Below the pieces are notes generated by a model, which worked only from the letters and a program-made list of their open reading frames with translations, ran no database searches and had not been told where the DNA came from. The position numbers and the translations under genes are program-made. A stretch of DNA of 64,000 bases from Gelatoporia subvermispora B (taxonomy: Eukaryota > Basidiomycota > Agaricomycetes > Polyporales > Gelatoporiaceae), in NCBI GenBank assembly GCA_000320605.2, contig KB445798.1, positions 1 to 64,000 on the forward strand. The letters run 5' to 3'. Positions 24,069 through 36,460 of the stretch are shown piece by piece. Positions within the stretch are counted from its first letter, which is position 1; every line of letters starts with the position of its first letter.

Positions 24069-26845
24069 TTGACGGTGGATAGATAAACTCAACAAGATCG
24101 AGAATCGTGGGGGCGATCGATTGAAGTCTGAGGTGTTGAGGTTGAAGAAACGAAACGCGCAAACCCGAGTTCAACATGCACGTGGGAAGCTCCGCACATA
24201 TGCAAAAGTGGCCCGCTTCATGTCGGCAGACCATATTCGGGATCGGATACCGCCGTCGCCCGCAACTGCGAATTATTGCCTGAACGTCCCTCGTCATGTA
24301 CTGTCATGCATGTCCCTAACTGATGTCTAGCATATACAGAATATGAGCAGCAGAAGACCAAGGACATGAAGTCGCCCTCGACGCGGAAGGTATACACTTC
24401 GCACGCCACTCACGACGGACGACTTGGACAATGTGGCGACGTTCCTCCAGCATAACAAGGTCTTGCTAGCATGGTTCAGAGGTCCTATGACGCGACTCAG
24501 CTTTGACGAAGTTATCCGAACCGTACAATACCATTAGAAAACTTACGAACTAAGTTCATTGTTACAGCAAATTTATAACCCTCATGCCCCAATTGGTATT
24601 GTTATCCAGAGCCGACACTCGTTCTGATGTTGCTTTGCAGGCTACAGTATACCGCAATCATGCCAAGGGTGGGAAAGTACCTTGCCACAGATGTTCGCAA
24701 ACAATCAGACTACGGCGGCCAGTGGTACATTAGTGATCATATCATTTATAGATTGGCGAGCCTTTGACGAGAAGCTTTGCGTCTAATGGGAATTTGCGCT
24801 AGGACAGGTTGCTACAGAGGCCATCCAAAATTCGTCAGAAGGATACACCGCAGGAAGAAGCCGCCTCGACATCTGACATTCGTGAAAATCAAGAGATGAG
24901 TGTTCTTCGCGTTGAGCTCATGCTTCACGTATGTGTCCAACGAGCCGTACAGCCATGCGATTCAAACTACAGAGTCCCCCACATGAAGCCCCAGAAGAAT
25001 CTGAGTCAGTGGCACACGAACTACAGGACAATGTAGAACTTACATATGCGGAGCTTCTCGCGTTCGGAGACTACCGTTGCCTACATGACGTGAAATTGCG
25101 GTATTAGCGCATAATGCGAAGGTGGGCCGGCAATGTTTTTGTATACACGCCCCAAAAGTTCAGGCTTATGGTTACTCTTGTGCCAGGATCTGCAGACATA
25201 CGCGTATAATTGTGGGCGTATTCTAGCAAAAGAATTGTCCAGGAAGAAGTGGCAGAGACAGGACGGCAAATGTCAGTGCAATGTCGTCCACCATCTGGAT
25301 CCGGTAGGAATAGCAAGTAGACCAAAGGTACATCTATCGACACCGTAAGTGCCGTCGATCTCCAGAATTCAACAGGTTCACGGTCTAATGCACAGGGCAA
25401 GGCCTCAGGTGCAGAGATGAGAGTTCGAAGTGTGCGCAGAAGCGACCGTGGAAGGACTCGTATCAGTGAGTCATCTGAGGAGCCGCCTTATCTCTCATCA
25501 CGTAGGCTTACTGCGTTATACTAGAAACGTTCATATCTCTCGTCGGGACGTACCACTTTGCCAATGACACATACAGCCCGTCCATCCGAAGCCACTTGCT
25601 CTGCCGCATTTGCCCTGACAGCCCTCGCTCTTTCTCCGTGTCCGCGTCACTTCCCACTTCTGAAGTACTCCGGTTCTACAGCGAGTTTCAAAACGGTACC
25701 AGGTTGCTCACCCAATCATGGCCGTCTGGGTGGCGACTTGGCCATCGGACCAGCAAGTACTCTGACGTGTCGAAGGTCGTACGGTCTGTATCACTTGCTC
25801 AGTCGAATCCGATCAAGTACACACAGCATGACTCCACCACGTTCAGGTAATCGCCAGCAAGCTCATGTAACGGAGACCAAGGCATCAAAGAGTGTCGGGA
25901 CGAGGACTAAGGCACTGACGGCAAAGTTGTGGCCTTTGGGCCATTCTGCGAGTCACGTGGTTTCGCCTTTGTGACAGCACGGAGCGGTGGCCCACTCGAT
26001 CAGACTCGACGCCCACCATTCGGTGCAGACGAAGGTGCTTCGTTGCTGATTTGAGCCATCTTCAGAACCAGGCTCGCTTCCATTGGTCTCGGAGAACTCG
26101 AAGTGTTTCGAATGACGACCATACGTCGACGATCAGTGCAAGTGAATTTGGTGTCATTCAGTGGCTCTTCATGAGCCAACTTCAACTTCAGTGCACGCTG
26201 CGCGCTCCATGCAACTTGCAGCAGGTATTCAGGTCTCGAAGTAGTGCGCATGCTGATGCAGAAAAAACATAGAGCTTCATGTAGGATTGCATAGCACGTG
26301 TGGACGTGGATCTGCGACTTGAGACGCGTACGACTGCTGGCCGTGGGTCCCGAAAAGATTCATATAGAATGGTAGGAATCGAATATTGAGCGCTGAGCGT
26401 GATATATGAACGTCGGGTTCGTGAGATCTGGGACCGTACTAAGATATCATCACAGATCCCAGGGTGCTTCAATATAGTATGAACGCCAGCTGCGTGTTCA
26501 CGAACCAACAATGCCAGCAGGTTTCAAACGTTTTCCTTGGGCGAGTACTCTAGATCTTCGAACGCCAAAGACACCATGCTCTGGGTCTCCGCTATCCACG
26601 CGAGGGAGATCATAGAACATGTATAATACTGGAGGCAGCACATCTGATAAATATCAGTACGCCGCCAGCGAGTGTACACACGAGCTTGTGAGAACGAATA
26701 CAACAGAACAGAGAAAGTTAGAACTACAATGAAGCTGTACCTTACACCAGCACAAATCGGAAGATGCTCAAAGCTACGGAAAGGAACTAAAGATACAAGT
26801 CCAGAGTAATTACCACACCCAGTCCAACCTGCCCACGTCGCCGGC
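24069..26845. other. ZF3 upstream region and gap to ZF4
   Basis: About 24120-24440 resembles 28300-28660 upstream of ZF4: a shared GCGCAAACCCGAGT / CAACATGCACGTGG tract, a TGCAAAAGTGGC tract and, further up, a CTTCGCACGCCACTC tract. This is likely the ZF3 promoter. The remaining 2.4 kb has only short unsupported frames. Confidence 0.6.
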
Positions 26846-28279
26846 TCAGCGACAACGCGTCTTCGCCACTGCGGCAGTCGAAGAGGAACCCGCCACAGAC
26901 GCGGCAGCGCCGCGTCGTTTCACGATATTCCTGTTCGATTTTGGCAGTGGCTGCTCACCGTCCACCCGAGACCGCTTGGATTGTCTCGACTCCTCTTCCT
27001 CTGCGCGAGCTCGCTTGGTGGGTCGTGCCGCACCCATGACGGCCCCTCCATCCTCCCGCCGCATCCTCGACTCATCTGAGGTGCTACCCTCATCCTCGGC
27101 AATGGCGTCCACAAGCTTCCTCCTCGGCGCGACCCTTTCGAACCATGCCGTGACCTCCTCGCGCGGTTCTCCCTTCTCCAGCAACTCCAGCGCTTCGATA
27201 CACCGCGCGTGTCGCCTGCCGTGCCAGTCTCGGCGTACGCACGCTCCGCAGAAGCTGCACTGTACCTTGAAGTAGCCGGCGTGATAGTTGCCCAAGTGCT
27301 TCTCGATTGACGACGCCTTCACAAGCGGCTTTTTGCACCCTTCCCACTTGCAGATCCCGGCGTGATCGCGCCAATGCGATTTGAGATGCGCGAGCGTCGC
27401 TTCCCGGCCCAGAAACATCTTCCCGCAGCCATTCCACCGGCACTCGACGATGCAGTACGGCGTGTGCACGTGGTCCTTGTCGCACGGGCAGGGATCGACG
27501 TGTGGACAGGGCCAGATCTCGGCGTGTTGGTGTTGTCTGGAGGGCGGGCTGTATGGTAGGAAGGGGAAAGTGTAGGGAAGGGGGGGTGTGAGGTGGTCTT
27601 GAGGCAGCAAACTTGCGTTGATCCTCCGGATGTCTTCTTCGTGCTCGCAACTGAGATATTATAAGTGACATGCTTGAAGACCAACAAATGAATCACTTAC
27701 TGGAAGCACCGGTGGTAAACGTTGGTGCCATCGAAGACAACAGGCCATGCAGCGAGGTCTGCAGCGCTGCTCGTTGATGAGCCCTCGATGAACTCAGGTA
27801 ATCCAGAGGACAATGACATCGCGGGTGATGACTCCGCGGTTGCCTCGTCGCTCGCGGTGCCGTCCGTCAGGCCAGGCGTCGAAGGCGAATATGCGGGTTC
27901 TGCGAACTCCGCATTCACCGGCGAGGACGGTACGTACTCGGCCAGATTCAGGTCCTCTTCTGGGGCATCGAATTGTGGCATGGCCATGATGGGGTCGAAG
28001 TCTACAGGCCGTATGATGTCTTCAAAGTATACGACCGGGGGCTCTTCAATTTCACGGATGGGCGGAAACGTGAGTGGGTAGCTGTGCGCAGTCCGTTAAT
28101 ATTTCGAATACAGCATATAGAGACCGGAAAATAGACATGAAATGTACGAGCGACGAAGATCGAGAACGAGAAAATTTGGGAGATACCCACTAATGGCTCA
28201 AATCGCGCAGTTCATATCGATCGAGGATGAAGTCGTATACGAGGCACGTAGCGAAGTCGGGTGCCACAGCTTGAGCCAT
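26846..28279 (-). CDS. Cys/His-finger nuclear protein ZF4
   Basis: Fourth paralog with the same three-exon plan as ZF3. Exon 1 (MAQAVAPDFATCLVYDFILD) ends at a GTGGGT donor near 28191; exon 2 starts near 28082 (YPLTFPPIREIEEPP) and ends at YHRCF; exon 3 starts HCEHEED near 27655. The extra Cys/His cluster (CDKDHVHTPYC) precedes CRWNGC...H...H, CKWEGC...H...H and CSFCGACVRRDWHGRRHARC. A basic C-terminus (PTKRARAEE, RQSKRSRVDG) suggests nuclear location. About 395 residues. The ZF3 and ZF4 finger exons are clearly alike, but their N-terminal parts have diverged strongly. Confidence 0.85.
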
Positions 28280-28299
28280 GTCTAATAGCCGATGGTACT

Positions 28300-28660
28300 T
28301 TGTACTGTGGAGATCGAGAGTCGAGGAGATCGAGAGCGATCGACAATGCAACGCAGAGGACGAGGCTGAAGAAAAACGCGCAGACCCGAGTCCAACATGC
28401 ACGTGGACAATCTCCGCGCACTTGCAAAAGTGGCCGGCTCGGCTGTCCACACTTGAGTCGGGTCTCGTCTCACGCGGCAGCGCGGATGTGGACCGCTGCT
28501 CTCGCTGTTGCCCCTTATTGTCTACCATGTCTACTACCATTATCTCTCGTCAACGAGCAAGAATCGCGCGCAGAGGACGAGAGGACGCAGAGCAACCCCC
28601 GGCGCGGAAGGCATCGACTTCGCACGCCACTCGCGGCTGCTTTGTGCGGGATTGTGGCTG
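28300..28660 (-). promoter_or_regulatory. ZF4 upstream region, homologous to that of ZF3
   Basis: Blocks shared with 24120-24440 in the same order and orientation relative to the gene: a GCGCAGACCCGAGTCCAAC tract, CATGCACGTGG (with an E-box-like CACGTG), CTTGCAAAAGTGGCC, and TTCGCACGCCACTCGC about 200 bp further upstream. Retention in both copies suggests promoter function, although recent duplication alone could explain it. Confidence 0.6.
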
Positions 28661-31600
28661 AGGCTCTGCCGGTACGAGGAGTATCACTGCCGCGACACTT
28701 TGATATCTCATTGTCCTATTGTGCCGTTGAACGCGAGCTGTAAGCTACGTGTGCAAGAGATACTGACTAATTTACGATCCGCGTCCATATATGCGGTATT
28801 CTCAGGGTATATGCGCGGCCATTGTCCGTCTGCGCGTTAGTTTGTTGACATCTCCGGCCAGCCCACCTTTCGTCGACCCAATCGAATGTGGTCAACGCCG
28901 GAGCTCGGCCTGGGCCGGACCACGAACGATGCTCGCAGACGACAGGAACGAGGAGGGGTGCACTGGAGAGATGTCCTTCAGGTGACTGTACTATCGAAGT
29001 CGTGGACTCATGTTGCGACTGATTGCCATCGCAGGGCCTGTCGAATCGGAATACTGACTACAACGACGGCCCCCGAAGGGATGAGGGTGTTATGCTATCG
29101 AAGTGAGGACCTGCATGCATGAGGGCTCGACGACAGTGAGGACGAATCCAGGTGAGCGATCCATTCCCAAAGGTCTATAGCATTTTACCTGAGGCACACA
29201 TGCTACGAGGCCATAAGATATTCTAGCCAGTGGACGGTAGATGCAGGTAAGTAGACCAACTGCCAAGCGTTCGAGTTAAGCGCTCACATTTGTCAGGCCC
29301 TTAAGGTCTGCGCGCCGGTAGCAGGGTCAAGAAGATGCGGGACTAGATACTGGGTATAGATATGCTATATGCTGATGGGAGGAGCGGTATGCGGAGGTCA
29401 GTGATAAAGACCGTATATTCCAGTGCTCAGTGACGTTGAACTAGACGTGCAGGTGTAAAGGTGACGGGAGGAAGCTCTCCAGTTCCATCTCTGTCCAGAA
29501 CACCCACAGATCGTCCAGGAGTTCTGTATTGACCAACTCAAGGCGTTGCCCTGCTTAGACAAGTTGCTGGCGAGACGAGGACACATTCGGCGGGGTTGAT
29601 GCTGCAAGACTCTCGAGTCGCAGACCAGGCAAGAGAGGATCTGATGGGCGTCAAAAACGTCGTGCCGTACGTCAGGCTACGATCCCATACTCGTCTAGCG
29701 GCGCGATTGCTGACTGACTCCTCGTTGAGAACCATAAATCGTATATGCGAACGCGGCTACATCCATGGCGCATACAGTAGGGCTTCCAGCGGCCGATCTT
29801 CGTCAAGTTCGGATTACAACAATTCTCAGACCAAGCTCCCGGAGTACAGACAGACAGTACGAGAGCTGACGGCCTCAAGATAGAGCGTGATTGATGACGG
29901 TTAGTCTTCTGAGCGAATCCGCCGTCGTAGCAGCATGCTAACCAGGGTATTCTGCGGTGTGTACACCAAGCTATAAGCTACATGGCTAGTGAAGTGCAGA
30001 ACCGGGGAACAAGGTTTAGGCATGCTAAATGCTAGCGGGAGGTGCAGTATACCGAGGTAAGCGCCGAGGGACACATCTTCCAGTGCTTGGTGACGTTGAC
30101 CAACCAGACGTAGGCAAAAGACACTCTCCGAGAGCGTGGTGGCGCCAGCTCGAGTTGCAGTACCGGACGAGAGGGGTATCCAATGGGCGATAAGAGCATA
30201 GTGCAGTGTGTCATGTAGGGATCTCGCATCGATTCAGAACGCTGCGATTACTGACCAAGTCCGTGTCAAAGCCCACGAGTTGTTCACGAAGCCCCGATCC
30301 ACGCATGACGCACCCTGTGGGGCCTTCAATAGCTGGTCTTCGCCAAGCTCAGAGTACGACAAGACTCCAGACCAGGACCCAGAAGACAAAGCACCAGTGG
30401 ATAGCCTAGGAGAATCATGTCCGTGGCGGTGCGTTTTCTGGTCAACTACGCTCTAGAACTAGTTGGTTGACCAGGGCTTCCAGCTGATACACGCCAAGCA
30501 GAGATCCACGAGATGTGCAAGTCCTAGGACGTCCAATTCGGCGCGGGCATAACCCCCATTCATGCAAGGGAACCTTACGAGCCCGTTCCAGCACCTTCCG
30601 TGCGTCCTCCAGCACAGCCCTGCACACAGCACTTCCGCCACCAGTTTTTCAACAGCCCACGTCTTTTCCCGAAAATCCGCCCAAACCGGGTCAGTCACCA
30701 TAATCGTATCTGGACAAATTAGTCAATGAAGCCAGGGGCAGATCTGCAGTGGGCCTGTCGTGCTCAGGGGAGGTGCCAGCAAACTAATGCGGCTGAAGTT
30801 GAGGAGATCCACGTAACAAAGGGGCGTCCCGGTGTCGGCTTTGCGCCCCGAAGGTGTGGCCTTCACAGGCTTTCAGCCACCGGTCACGTGGTGCAGGGCT
30901 TTGAGGCGGCGGCGTGGCAGCGTGGCTGCTCGTTCGAACCCCACATTCCGGTGCTTTTTGTCTCCTTTGAGCTCGTCGCGACACCAGGTTGAACTCGGGC
31001 AGCGAACGACGGCGCCAGGCTATGCAAGGGCCTTGGACGGTGACCTCATGCAGGCGGATCCTACGTGCGAGCGCACAGCTAGACTGAGGGAGGGTATATG
31101 GCGCGTAACTCTTGTGTCTGAACGGGAAACTACTAGCGGAATTCCGGAGCGAGTTGGACGATGCGAGGCTTGGAAGGGCTTGGGGGCGAGAGATCCTCTG
31201 CGAGGAGTGGATGACACTGCGGATGGGCTTTCAATGCGTGCGTCACGGAATCTGACTATTGCGAGCATTGCTCAGGTGTTGTGGCCACGGTTATGCACAC
31301 GATGATGCGGTCGCGCCTTGGCGCACGAGCTTCCGTTTGCGCACATGTGGTGCAGTCGGGGCCGACTGGAGAACGGAAGTCTGCTCGCCGACTTCTCTGC
31401 ATGAGGCCTGCAGCGATTCGCCGCACATCGGTTCCACGTTGGAACTCAGGAAGTCGGATCGTTGTCCCGGACCCGCAGCTCTGGTATATGATGTGGTCCC
31501 TTCGGTGTTAGCGGTGCACCGTATGGTCAGCACAAGCCCGACGTCAACGCTGCCAACGACCTTCAGGTTGTATTGGTCTGCGAAGGATTGCGCGCGTTGC

Positions 31601-32416
31601 GCACGTTGTGTGTTGGCATCTGTCCATTATTATTGACCCATCAAAGTTACCACAATTTGGCATTGGTTGGGCCTAAATTATCCTGCTGCACGGCGAGGGT
31701 TTGTCTACCAAAATTCGGATTGACATGGGCAGGAGAAGGGACGGAGTCCTTGAAGTACTTGACGGACTTCTCACAGAGTACACAGCCCAGCTGGCGTGCT
31801 GAGACTCAGTGATTCGCATGTTTTCCGTTGTCGCCGTCGACACGAACCGTTGGTATTAAGTCAGGGTACAACATAAATAGTATTAACTGCGTTCGAGATA
31901 AGCAAACTTCAGGTTTCAAACTTCAAGAAGTGTTAGTGACCGAATAAGGCAAGTGTCGTTCTTTGCAGCTTCTTTCTTCACTCGATGACGGTCAGTGACG
32001 CGCAATTACTCCGTACAGATAGGCGACTCGAAGATGTGCCGTCTTGCACAACGGTTCCGAGTCTGATATTCGGTGGCGATTCTCCTGGCATCTGTCTGCG
32101 AATAGACTTGGGTTGGGGCGAACGTGAGCTGTGCTTGCGACGCGAACTGGTGCTCGCAGCGATAGAGAACACAAGTCGGCGACGATCTTGGTGAACGTGA
32201 CAGAGAATACCGATAGGATCGCGTGAAAGACAGGCGGAGGAACACGGACGCGTGGCCCCGTCGCTCGTCACGTTCATCATCCGTCAAATTATCCCTCTTT
32301 TGCTCCACAATTTCCACAATTTCCTCTGTCAACAGTATATCAGTCCTTGGTCAAGTCCAACTCAAATAGCTGCGTCTAGCAGCTAAGGTTCTTCACAGCC
32401 TTCCCCGTCGACCTCC
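28661..32416. other. Gene-poor region with decayed repeats
   Basis: No intact gene is supported. A diverged tandem duplication occupies much of 29330-30420 (listed separately). A minus-strand frame at 30459-30701 (starting MVTDPVWADFREKTW) continues in another frame at 30442-30627 with Leu/Glu/Arg-rich helical text, so it may be a frameshifted gene relic of unknown origin. The right end (about 32000-32416) is presumably the promoter of the methyltransferase. Confidence 0.5.
29330..30420. repeat. Old tandem duplication, two diverged units
   Basis: Unit 1 (about 29330-29890) and unit 2 (about 29990-30420) share blocks in the same order: a TATGCTATATGCTGATGGGA-like block, TTCCAGTGCTCAGTGACGTTGA, a CTCGAGTCGCAGACCAGGC / CTCGAGTTGCAGTACCGGAC block, and TCTTCGTCAAGTTCGGA / TCTTCGCCAAGCTCAGA. 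Substitutions and small gaps are everywhere and neither copy has a long open frame, so both are relics. Confidence 0.6.
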
Positions 32417-35400
32417 ATGACCTTTGCAACTCTGCGTGCTCTGCACGCCATCATCGGCGCCGCCATTGACGACATCGAGCGGGTCTACCACGCCGCCGAC
32501 GCCGACCAGAGGTACCCTCTTTCGCCTGTATCGCCCACGTCACCGTCATACTCGACAGCGTCGACATCACCATGGTCGTCCCGCGAAAAGCAGTCGCAGA
32601 ACGACTGGCCCCCTCCTTCGCCAACCGCCTCTATCTACTCTTCAACCGAGTCTGATATCAGCATCGACGACGTCCCATGCAGCAGTGGCGGGTGGGAGGA
32701 GCCTGCATTCGAGATCCGCCGTGAGAAGGAGGTCCAGATACCCCGCACCAAGACGCCCTCCCCGCCGTCTCCAGTGAGCCCGGTGACGCCCTCTCGGCGG
32801 GGCAGATGCAACTCAGCGACGGTTCCCCGCACCCCAGGACCTGTGCCGAGCACGCCTCGCAGGAGTGGGGACACTCCTCCAGGCGCGGGAGATGGTCGTA
32901 TTGTGGGAGGTGCGCCAAGCACGCCTCGCAGAAGCAATGACACGCCTCCAGGCGCGGAACAGGATTCTCCATGCACCCCGCGCAACAGGGACGACTCCCC
33001 CTACGTCCGCCGACCTCCCCTGCGTTACGCACCGCACTCTCCCCCGGGTCTCGGCTCCAGCGCGCGCAAGAGCGGCGATACGCCACCCACTCCCGCTAAC
33101 AGCCTGGCGTCGCCCCTCGTCCCGCGGCGCCGCGAGCTCGCGCCTTCGCCTCCAGAGCTCGGTTCCAGCACGCGCAGGAGTGGCGACACACCCCCCACGC
33201 CCGCGAACAGCCTGGCGTCACCGCAGGTGCTACGGCGACGCGAACCCGCGCCCTCTCCGTACGTACCAGGCATGGGTACGCCGTACTCGTCACAGCAGAG
33301 TCGGCGGCGCATCGAGGTGCCTTACACGCCCTACGCGCCACACGAACACGGATACGGCCAGCCGCGCCTCCCGCACTCGCCACCGCCCACGCCCGCCTCC
33401 CACGTCTTCCCGTGCGCGCCGCTCGATTACCCAGCGCTGAATAATCCGTTCTACCCCTCGGAGAAGGAGAAGGCGGAACGCGAGCGGGACGCCGGGGCTG
33501 AGGAGCCTGAGACGCGTGCCCGCGCGGAGGCGCTGACCTCGCACCCGGCGGTCATCGCGGCCTCGAACAGGCTCGTCGCTGCGTGCGGCCAGCTGAGCGC
33601 GAGCATACAGAGGCCGTTCCTCACTATATGCGATGCAGCGATGGGGGTGCGTACCTTGATACACCGAGAATCCGGTAGTCTTAGGCTGACTCGTGTTCAC
33701 GCGCAGTACCACCTTCCTGCGTGTCTGCGACTCCTGGAGGCGACGCATACGTTCGAACTGCTCCGCGTTGCGGGTCCTCGGGGGCTGCACGTGCGCGAGC
33801 TCGCGCGCCAGATTGCGGCGCTCCGCTCAGGAGGCCTTGCAGAAATCGAGTCGGGCGGGGAGATCGACCCGAGCAAGCTAAGTAAGTTGTATTGCGCTCA
33901 AGGCAACGCATCTTGTAACAGTCTTGTCTTGTCTTGTTGTCTTGCAGGCCATGTCCTCCGCCTTCTCGCGACGCACCACATCACGCGCGAGGTGCGCCCG
34001 GACGTCTTCGCGAACAACCGCGTGTCCGCCGCGATGGACTCCGGACGCGCCGTGCGCGAGCTTGCGTCGGATCCCGCAGCAAAGTATGACGGGACGGACG
34101 GGATTGCAGCGTTCGTCGGGTTATGGTGCGTCTCCACTCCTCCAGTCTGCCCTGTGGGAGTATCACTAACACCAGTGCAGCACGGATGAACTTTTCAAAG
34201 CTTCTGCATACCTCACCGACTGCTACCTCCCGTCGCCCAGCAGCGGGAGCGGGAACACGAAGGGCCGTGACGAGAAGAATCCCAACGCGAGCGAAGGCGC
34301 GGCCGACGAGCCCACGCCAGACCCGACGCACCCGATGCATGCGCCGTTCAACCTTGCGTTCCGCACGGGCACGCCGTACTTCGAGTGGCTCGAGCGCCCG
34401 CAGAACGCCGCGCGCCTGCGCCGCTTCGGGCGCGCGATGACGGGGACGGGCGCGTGGGAGGTGCCTGGGGCGGTCATTGGAGGTGGGTATATGCGTCCGA
34501 ATCTCTGTGTATGCGTCGGGGTCGGGGTGCTGTGGGGTGCATGCGCGTTATTTTAAGCTTAGAGGATGGCGTGATTGTCGGGAGTTAGGAAACGACTTTG
34601 GATATGATTTGCTGATCATCCGCACCTTTGCATAGGATTCCCGTGGCACAATCTTCCGGCGGGGGCGCTCGTCGCGGACGTAGGCGGCGGGATCGGCTCG
34701 ACGAGCATGCTGCTCGCGCATGCGTTCCCGCATCTGCGGTTCCTCGTGCAGGACAGGGCGCAGGTCGCGCAGATGGGCGAGGCGGTGAGTGGGGATCCTC
34801 GTCCGTGCAGATTGGGCGCTGATGGTCGTCGTCTCTTTATATATTGCTTTTGAACATACCCGCACGCTCCTATCCTTTTCTGTGACGAATGTGGCGTATG
34901 TCCGCGGTGCCGACTTCTGTCTCCGGGACGCGAATTGCGCGCGCGATCGTGTTCTGCACGGCATGTATCCCTCGTTGGCCTGACCCGTTGATTGATCCGT
35001 GTCTTCTCACCTCGTTGGTGTCCGCTAACGACGTCGAGAAGGCCTGGCGTGCGCGTTGCCCCGAGTTGCTCGACACGGGCCGCGCGGCGTTCCAGGGCCA
35101 TGACTTCTTCATGCCCCAGCCGCCGTGGCCTGCGTCTCTGCGTTCGAGCATCGCGGAGGGCCATGCAGCGGAGTATGAGAGTGAGGAGGCGAGGAAAGAG
35201 GCGCCTGCAGTGTTCTTGCTTAGAGTAATCACACATGATTGGCCAGATGAGTATGTTACTAGGTAAGCCTCTCCTTAGTCAATAAGGACGCCTTGTGTTG
35301 ATGCTTCTGTTGTTGACAGGATTCTTCTGCACCTCCGGAAAGCAGCAGCTCCGGAGACGCGTCTAGTCCTCGCGGACTACGTCCTTCCTCTTGCGTGCAT

Positions 35401-36460
35401 TGATGAAGATGATGACGTCGACCCGTATACCTGCGGGACTGGAAGTAGCAAAACCAAGAAGGACCCGCTGCCTGGATCTGTACGTACCCTTGCGCCCGAG
35501 GGCTCGCCGCTACTTCCAAACTTGGGCAAAGCAAACGCAAACGCGTACTGGTTGGACTTGACGGTGAGCTCGTCCTGGAGGCCTCTGGATCTTCGCTCAA
35601 GTCTGGTTGTAGATGCGTGTGACGTTCAACTCCCAGGAACGCACGCTACGCGAGATCGCCGCTCTGACGCTTACGGCGGGCTGGAAGGTCGTGCAGGTCA
35701 CGCGCTCGGAGGGGTCGCTCTTTGCGCACATCACCGCAGTGCCGGTGGACATTCCCCGGGAATCCCTCTCCCTCCTTACCTCTCCACTTCCCGGCTCTGC
35801 TAGCGTAGGGAAAGGTGAGTTGGACTCGAACAGCTTCGTTCTGCCTGACCGACTGACTTCGTCGATGCAGGCAATGCAGGTGCTGAGCGTACGGGCCCTG
35901 GATCCAGCCCAGAGAAACAGGCTGAAATCAGGAGTCCTGCCATGGGCGACACGTTCTGCTCCCGTATGGACCTCCCATCCGAAGATGCCATCCGCTGGCG
36001 CTTCGGCCGAAAAGCCTCGGGCGGCCTGAAGAGCTCCCCGAGTATCAGCGACCCCGCGTTCTGGCGCGCCGGGCTCATCTGGCGCGGACGCAAGAAGCGG
36101 CCGCAGCCGCTGGTTGTGGACACGAGTGCGGCGCAGGGACTTCACGCGTCGAGCTCGAACCAGGAACGGCGCGGGTATGCTCCGCCGCCCCCGCCGCCGA
36201 TCCCCGCGCATGAGATGCAGCCCATGGCACTTTTGCCTGCGTACGAGCCGCGCTCGTCGTCGAGGGCGCGGTCGAAGAGCAGGGCTGGGACGGGTGAGGT
36301 GCATGTGCAGGAAATGTCGTCTCGGATTGAGGGGTGGAGGAAGGAGCTGAGGAAGATGCGCAGCCGGACACAGTTGGGCTCGGTGGATGTCGATGCGGAG
36401 GCGAGGAAGGCTGCTGCGAAGCAAGCTGAGAAGGCTGAGAGGGCGCATAGGAACGGGTAG
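32417..36460 (+). CDS. Oversized family-2 type O-methyltransferase
   Basis: A SAM-dependent O-methyltransferase of the COMT-like class used in fungal secondary metabolism; the substrate is unknown. About nine exons give roughly 1,090 residues, more than twice the usual size. Residues 1-34 (MTFATLRALHAIIGAAIDDI) are normal for the fungal family. An insertion of about 310 Pro/Ser/Arg-rich residues with internal repeats follows. Then come the dimerisation part (EALTSHPAVIAASNRLVAAC, RPFLTICDAAMG, YHLPACLRLLEATHTFELL), the SAM-binding motif LVADVGGGIGSTS, HDFFMP, and the likely catalytic base in RVITHDWPDEY. After the core end (about SLFAHITAVPVD) is a ~230-residue extension that finishes in a Lys/Ala/Glu-rich helix. 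The intron after QMGEA (near 34785-35039) has a weak acceptor and is uncertain. Confidence 0.85.
32846..33266 (+). repeat. In-frame coding repeats in the methyltransferase insertion
   Basis: Two nested families are visible. A 69-bp unit (23 codons, beginning PSTPRRSGDTPPGA) starts at 32846 and 32915. A 108-bp unit (36 codons, containing RRSGDTPPTPANSLASP) starts at 33051 and 33159. Unit lengths are multiples of three, so copies can be gained or lost without breaking the frame. Both contain an S/N-D-TPP core, so they probably share an origin. Confidence 0.8.

Noticed and set aside
32424..33440. Alternative long frames (117, 142 and 191 codons) inside the methyltransferase repeat region
   Set aside because: They come from the repetitive GC-rich coding sequence read in other frames or strands.
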